This document shows positions 61,631 to 64,000 of a stretch of 64,000 nucleotides of DNA, one piece after another. Under the pieces are notes generated by a model. The model saw only the letters and a list, made by a program, of their open reading frames with translations, searched no databases and had not been told where the DNA came from. Origin of the DNA: Staphylococcus saccharolyticus (GTDB taxonomy: Bacteria; Bacillota; Bacilli; Staphylococcales; Staphylococcaceae); contig NZ_UHDZ01000001.1 in the NCBI RefSeq assembly GCF_900458815.1, positions 124,001 through 188,000 on the forward strand, given 5' to 3'. Position 1 is the first letter of the stretch. The number at the start of each line of letters is the position of its first letter. Both the position numbers and the translations under genes were made by a program.

Positions 61631-62518
61631 ATGAACTTTGAACAGTTAGCATACGTTAAAAAGTTATATGAATTGGAATCAATGATTCATGCGAGTGAAA
61701 CCATGCATATTAGCCAATCTGAAATGAGTCAGTCTATCGCTAATTTAGAAAAAGAATTAGGATACAAATTATTCTCACGTTCTAGAAAAGGAACTACTCT
61801 AACAGAAGAAGGAAAACGTTTAATACCGTTTATATTAGAAATACTAGAGTCTAAAGATGCGCTATTATCAGAAATAGATACGATGCGAACAAATATTAAA
61901 GGGACACTTTAGAGTAGCGACGATTCCAACGCTCTTTCACAAAGTACTACCCAAAGCTTTATCTCATTTTAAAGATAACCATCCTAATGTAGATGTTGAA
62001 GTCATTGAAGCTGATAAAAATAGAATTAAAATGATGGTTAATCAAGGTGACATTGATATTGGCCTAATAGGTATTACAGAACGAGAGGATGAAGATAGTC
62101 AAGTTTCACAATTCTCACTTAATTTAACCACTCATTTTAAATTGATTGTTCCTAAAAAGTCTAAATTAACTTTTAAAGAATATGTTAATTTGGAAGAAAT
62201 TTAACAATATCCTTTTGTACTATATGATCGTGGATTTTACCAACATCACTTGAAGAAACACACCATCCACTGAAGATTGTTTTTAAAACGGCTAATCCAA
62301 TTGTTCTGATGCGTACAGTTGCTGAAGGTTTAGGTGTAGGTATCGTTTCAGCGTTAATGCTTGAAAATGAACCATTTTTAGATAATGAACTTATAGAGTC
62401 AGTACCCCTAGGTAAACCATTTGATTATGCAGTTAATTTTATAGTGATTGCAAATAAAGAAAAGACAAAACAACAAATAGTTTTAGAATTCATTCACTAT
62501 TTAAAGAAGAATGAATAA
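61631..62518 (+). pseudogene. LysR-family regulator, frameshifts and a nonsense codon
   Basis: HTH MNFEQLAYVKKLYELESMIHAS; then an extra T near 61909 breaks KGTLRVATIPTLFHK. TAA near 62203 (after NLEEI) and another frame change near 62265 follow before the C-terminus IVFKTANPIVLMRTVAEGLGVG... HYLKKNE. Divergent to the MFS gene at 60302-61492 by 139 bp; the pair would have been regulator and target. Confidence 0.8.
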
Positions 62519-62579
62519 CCATTTTAAATACGTTAAGATAAGCAATAGATATGCAAGGCAGTTAATTTAATGTTCTTGG

Positions 62580-62873
62580 ATGAATATAATTTTTATGAAT
62601 CATTTACAGGACATATTACTAGCCATTATATATGCTATTTTACTTGCCATTCATTACTTTTCATTACGTACTGGTAATAAATTATTAGGACTGATTGTAC
62701 CTATAGGTGTAGTTATATCGATTATATATATGTATCAAAACGGGTTGCTCCATTTAAAATTAATAAGAGCAATCATTATAGCTATTGTAGCATTAATAAT
62801 TTTAGCTATAGAGTGGGATAAAGCGCAAAAAATAAATAATACTTATATCGATTCTCTCAACGTAAGACTTTGA
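62580..62873 (+). CDS. Small membrane protein of unknown function
   Basis: 97 residues (or 92 from the ATG at 62595) with three hydrophobic segments (ILLAIIYAILLAIHYFSL; LLGLIVPIGVVISIIYMY; AIIIAIVALIILAIEW). Ribosome binding site weak. The stop lies inside a terminator hairpin. Family not recognised. Confidence 0.6.
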   Translation: MNIIFMNHLQDILLAIIYAILLAIHYFSLRTGNKLLGLIVPIGVVISIIYMYQNGLLHLKLIRAIIIAIVALIILAIEWDKAQKINNTYIDSLNVRL

Positions 62874-62877
62874 GAGA
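62853..62877 (+). terminator. Terminator overlapping the end of the small membrane protein gene
   Basis: CTCTCAA (62854-62860) and TTGAGAG (62870-62876) around CGTAAGACT, then AATTTTTTATT. Confidence 0.8.
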
Positions 62878-62987
62878 ATTTTTTATTAGGTGTAAATCGT
62901 TTTGATGGATTTTCCATGTCGCATATTATAATAATTTTATATAAACAATCTTTAACATTTAGAATATCATCGAGAGGAACATTGTGA

Positions 62988-63584
62988 ATGAAACGAATTT
63001 TATTTTTATGTTGTTTTGTATTGATGTTTGCAGTAGCATGTGACTTTAAAGCAACCACAGATAATCAGACGCAACATGAAGAAAAGTCACGTAAAGACAA
63101 AGGAAAACAAGCTAAATCATCAAAAGAAACACAAACGAATCTAGAACAAGAAGCTAAAGTAGGAGATTTACCGGATAAAACTAAAATTGCTTTAGCATTT
63201 TTAGGTGATGATAGCGAAGAGTATTTATTAACTAAAAAAGAAATTTTTGCAGGAAAGTATCATTTAAAAAGTCCTTTTAATAGAGACGCTAATGTACAAA
63301 ATATAACTATACGTGAATATTGAACATATAAAGGTGCACCAAAGGGCATGCAATTCTTTTCCATTGAACCTTCTAATGGAAATTTTCTTCCTATCATAGG
63401 TATTAATGATTAATCAATTTTTATTGCAGGGACTCAAGGTGGTCATGAATATTTTAATTAGTTACTCGACCATAGTAAAACTTTAAAGTTAAAAGAAGTA
63501 TACAACAAATTTAAAAATATTCCGGAATTATTCAAAATTGAAGAGAAGATTAATTTCACAAATAGTCATCCTAATATGAATTAA
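62988..63584 (+). pseudogene. Lipoprotein of unknown function with three stop codons
   Basis: Lipoprotein signal MKRILFLCCFVLMFAVACDF (lipobox VACD, Cys near 18), then a Lys/Glu-rich linker and a domain starting DLPDKTKIALAFLGDDSEEY. One frame persists through TGA (63321), TAA (63411) and TAG (63460) to the final TAA at 63582 (NFTNSHPNMN). All lesions are substitutions, so this is genuine decay. The family was not recognised; ~198 codons in all. Confidence 0.7.
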
Positions 63585-63864
63585 ATTTAATTTAATAATT
63601 TTATTCTTAAAACTGATTTCTATAATTATATAGAAGTAAGTTTTTAAATTTTCAAAAATATTAACACTTAATTACTTAAATTGGACTTTTAGGATTTATT
63701 GAACAAGTTAATTTTGATTTTTATTATCGTTTTAGTATGAACTCTCACACAATTCATTCCTCGCTATATTATCACTTCTAAAAAATTTAAATAAAAAAGT
63801 ATGTGTAGTTAAATAAAAGTGATTTGTTATATCACCGATTTATTTCTGAAAGGGGTATTGGTTT

Positions 63865-64000
63865 ATGACAAGTGATTCTATAACTAAAACTAAACGTAAT
63901 GCAATGGTCGCTGTGATGTTAATTAGTGCGTTTGTATCTATGCTAAATCAAACCATTTTAAATACTGCATTACCAGCGATAATCAAGGGATTGAACATCA
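63865..64000 (+). CDS. DHA2-type MFS multidrug transporter, N-terminal part
   Basis: First 45 codons of a drug:H+ antiporter; the first helix ends in the pattern LNQTILNTALPAI, typical of EmrB/QacA 14-helix transporters (motif D1). ATG at 63865 follows GAAAGGGGTATTGGTTT. It leaves the window at 64000. The 280 bp before it (63585-63864) hold no gene, only AT-rich sequence with a near-palindrome around 63618-63637. Confidence 0.75.
   Translation, partial: MTSDSITKTKRNAMVAVMLISAFVSMLNQTILNTALPAIIKGLNI

Noticed and set aside
1..64000. Alternative genetic code (TGA read as Trp) to explain stops in the MFS and BKACE genes
   Set aside because: Many lesions are TAA or indels, intact genes use TGA and TAA normally as stops, and the other markers are ordinary staphylococcal.
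1..64000. Purely technical explanation (error-prone reads) for all broken genes
   Set aside because: Long genes such as kdpD, kdpB, pflB and sdr are clean, and several broken genes carry only substitutions (mleS after 23210, lipoprotein). It cannot be excluded for single-indel cases such as fphF and the 59437-60061 gene.
1..64000. Search for CRISPR arrays, tRNA/rRNA genes, insertion sequences, prophage or SCC attachment sites
   Set aside because: No regularly spaced repeats, no transposase or integrase reading frames and no RNA gene signatures were noticed by eye.

Overview
The window is low-GC Firmicute DNA, and its gene content points to a Staphylococcus of the epidermidis/capitis group. 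Indicators are a cnt (staphylopine-metal) operon, divergent kdpDE and kdpFABC, an Sdr adhesin with a YSIRR-type signal and LPDTG, OpuC, arcB-arcC-yfcC and bioB. An intact pyruvoyl histidine decarboxylase, known from S. capitis, narrows this further. About 23 of roughly 55 genes are visibly broken, often by several in-frame TAA/TGA codons as well as indels, while long genes beside them (kdpD, kdpB, pflB, sdr, gldA-dhaKLM, opuC) are perfectly open. This patchy decay, with fermentative genes kept, would fit a reduced-genome relative such as the anaerobic S. saccharolyticus. That species call is inference; a capitis/caprae-like genome with a poor assembly is the alternative.

Layout. 1-5073: end of the cnt operon; cntB is open, while cntC, cntD, cntF and the exporter cntE are broken. 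5263-13159: KdpDE two-component system divergent from the K+ pump operon kdpFABC. 13404-19212: a small membrane protein, then an Sdr adhesin whose start codon abuts a run of 13 T, then a GtfA/GtfB glycosyltransferase pair. 19461-21760: a GH5 glucanase and a GH46 chitosanase, both frameshifted after the signal peptide. 22177-26141: decayed malolactic module (LysR, malolactic enzyme, 2HCT malate/citrate carrier). 26236-28681: intact histidine decarboxylation module hdcA-hdcP. 28944-29777: broken CDF transporter. 30073-33096: pflB-pflA. 33191-35480: broken PanE-like and M20 peptidase-like genes. 35832-37193: brnQ. 37294-41713: a two-component system plus ABC transporter in which only the response regulator and the ATPase are open.

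42019-44481: a decayed carnitine-to-glycine-betaine module (TetR, BKACE-type cleavage enzyme, carnitine dehydrogenase, thioesterase), with a deletion joining the two enzyme genes. 44666-48113: intact opuCABCD for uptake of compatible solutes. 48147-48904: FphF-like esterase, frameshifted. 49024-52724: arcB-arcC-yfcC citrulline/carbamoyl-phosphate module without arcA. 53225-55758: small conserved gene, secreted acid phosphatase, bioB with a probable BirA operator. 56067-59157: gldA-dhaKLM for anaerobic glycerol use. 59437-63584: broken hypothetical gene, MFS/LysR divergent pair and a lipoprotein. 63865-end: start of a DHA2-type MFS pump.

Taken together, the intact genes cover K+ and osmolyte homeostasis, anaerobic energy metabolism (formate, glycerol, citrulline, histidine) and surface adhesion. 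The lost ones cover metal scavenging, malate and carnitine catabolism, polysaccharide hydrolysis and several regulators. No tRNA, rRNA, CRISPR array, prophage or insertion sequence was seen.
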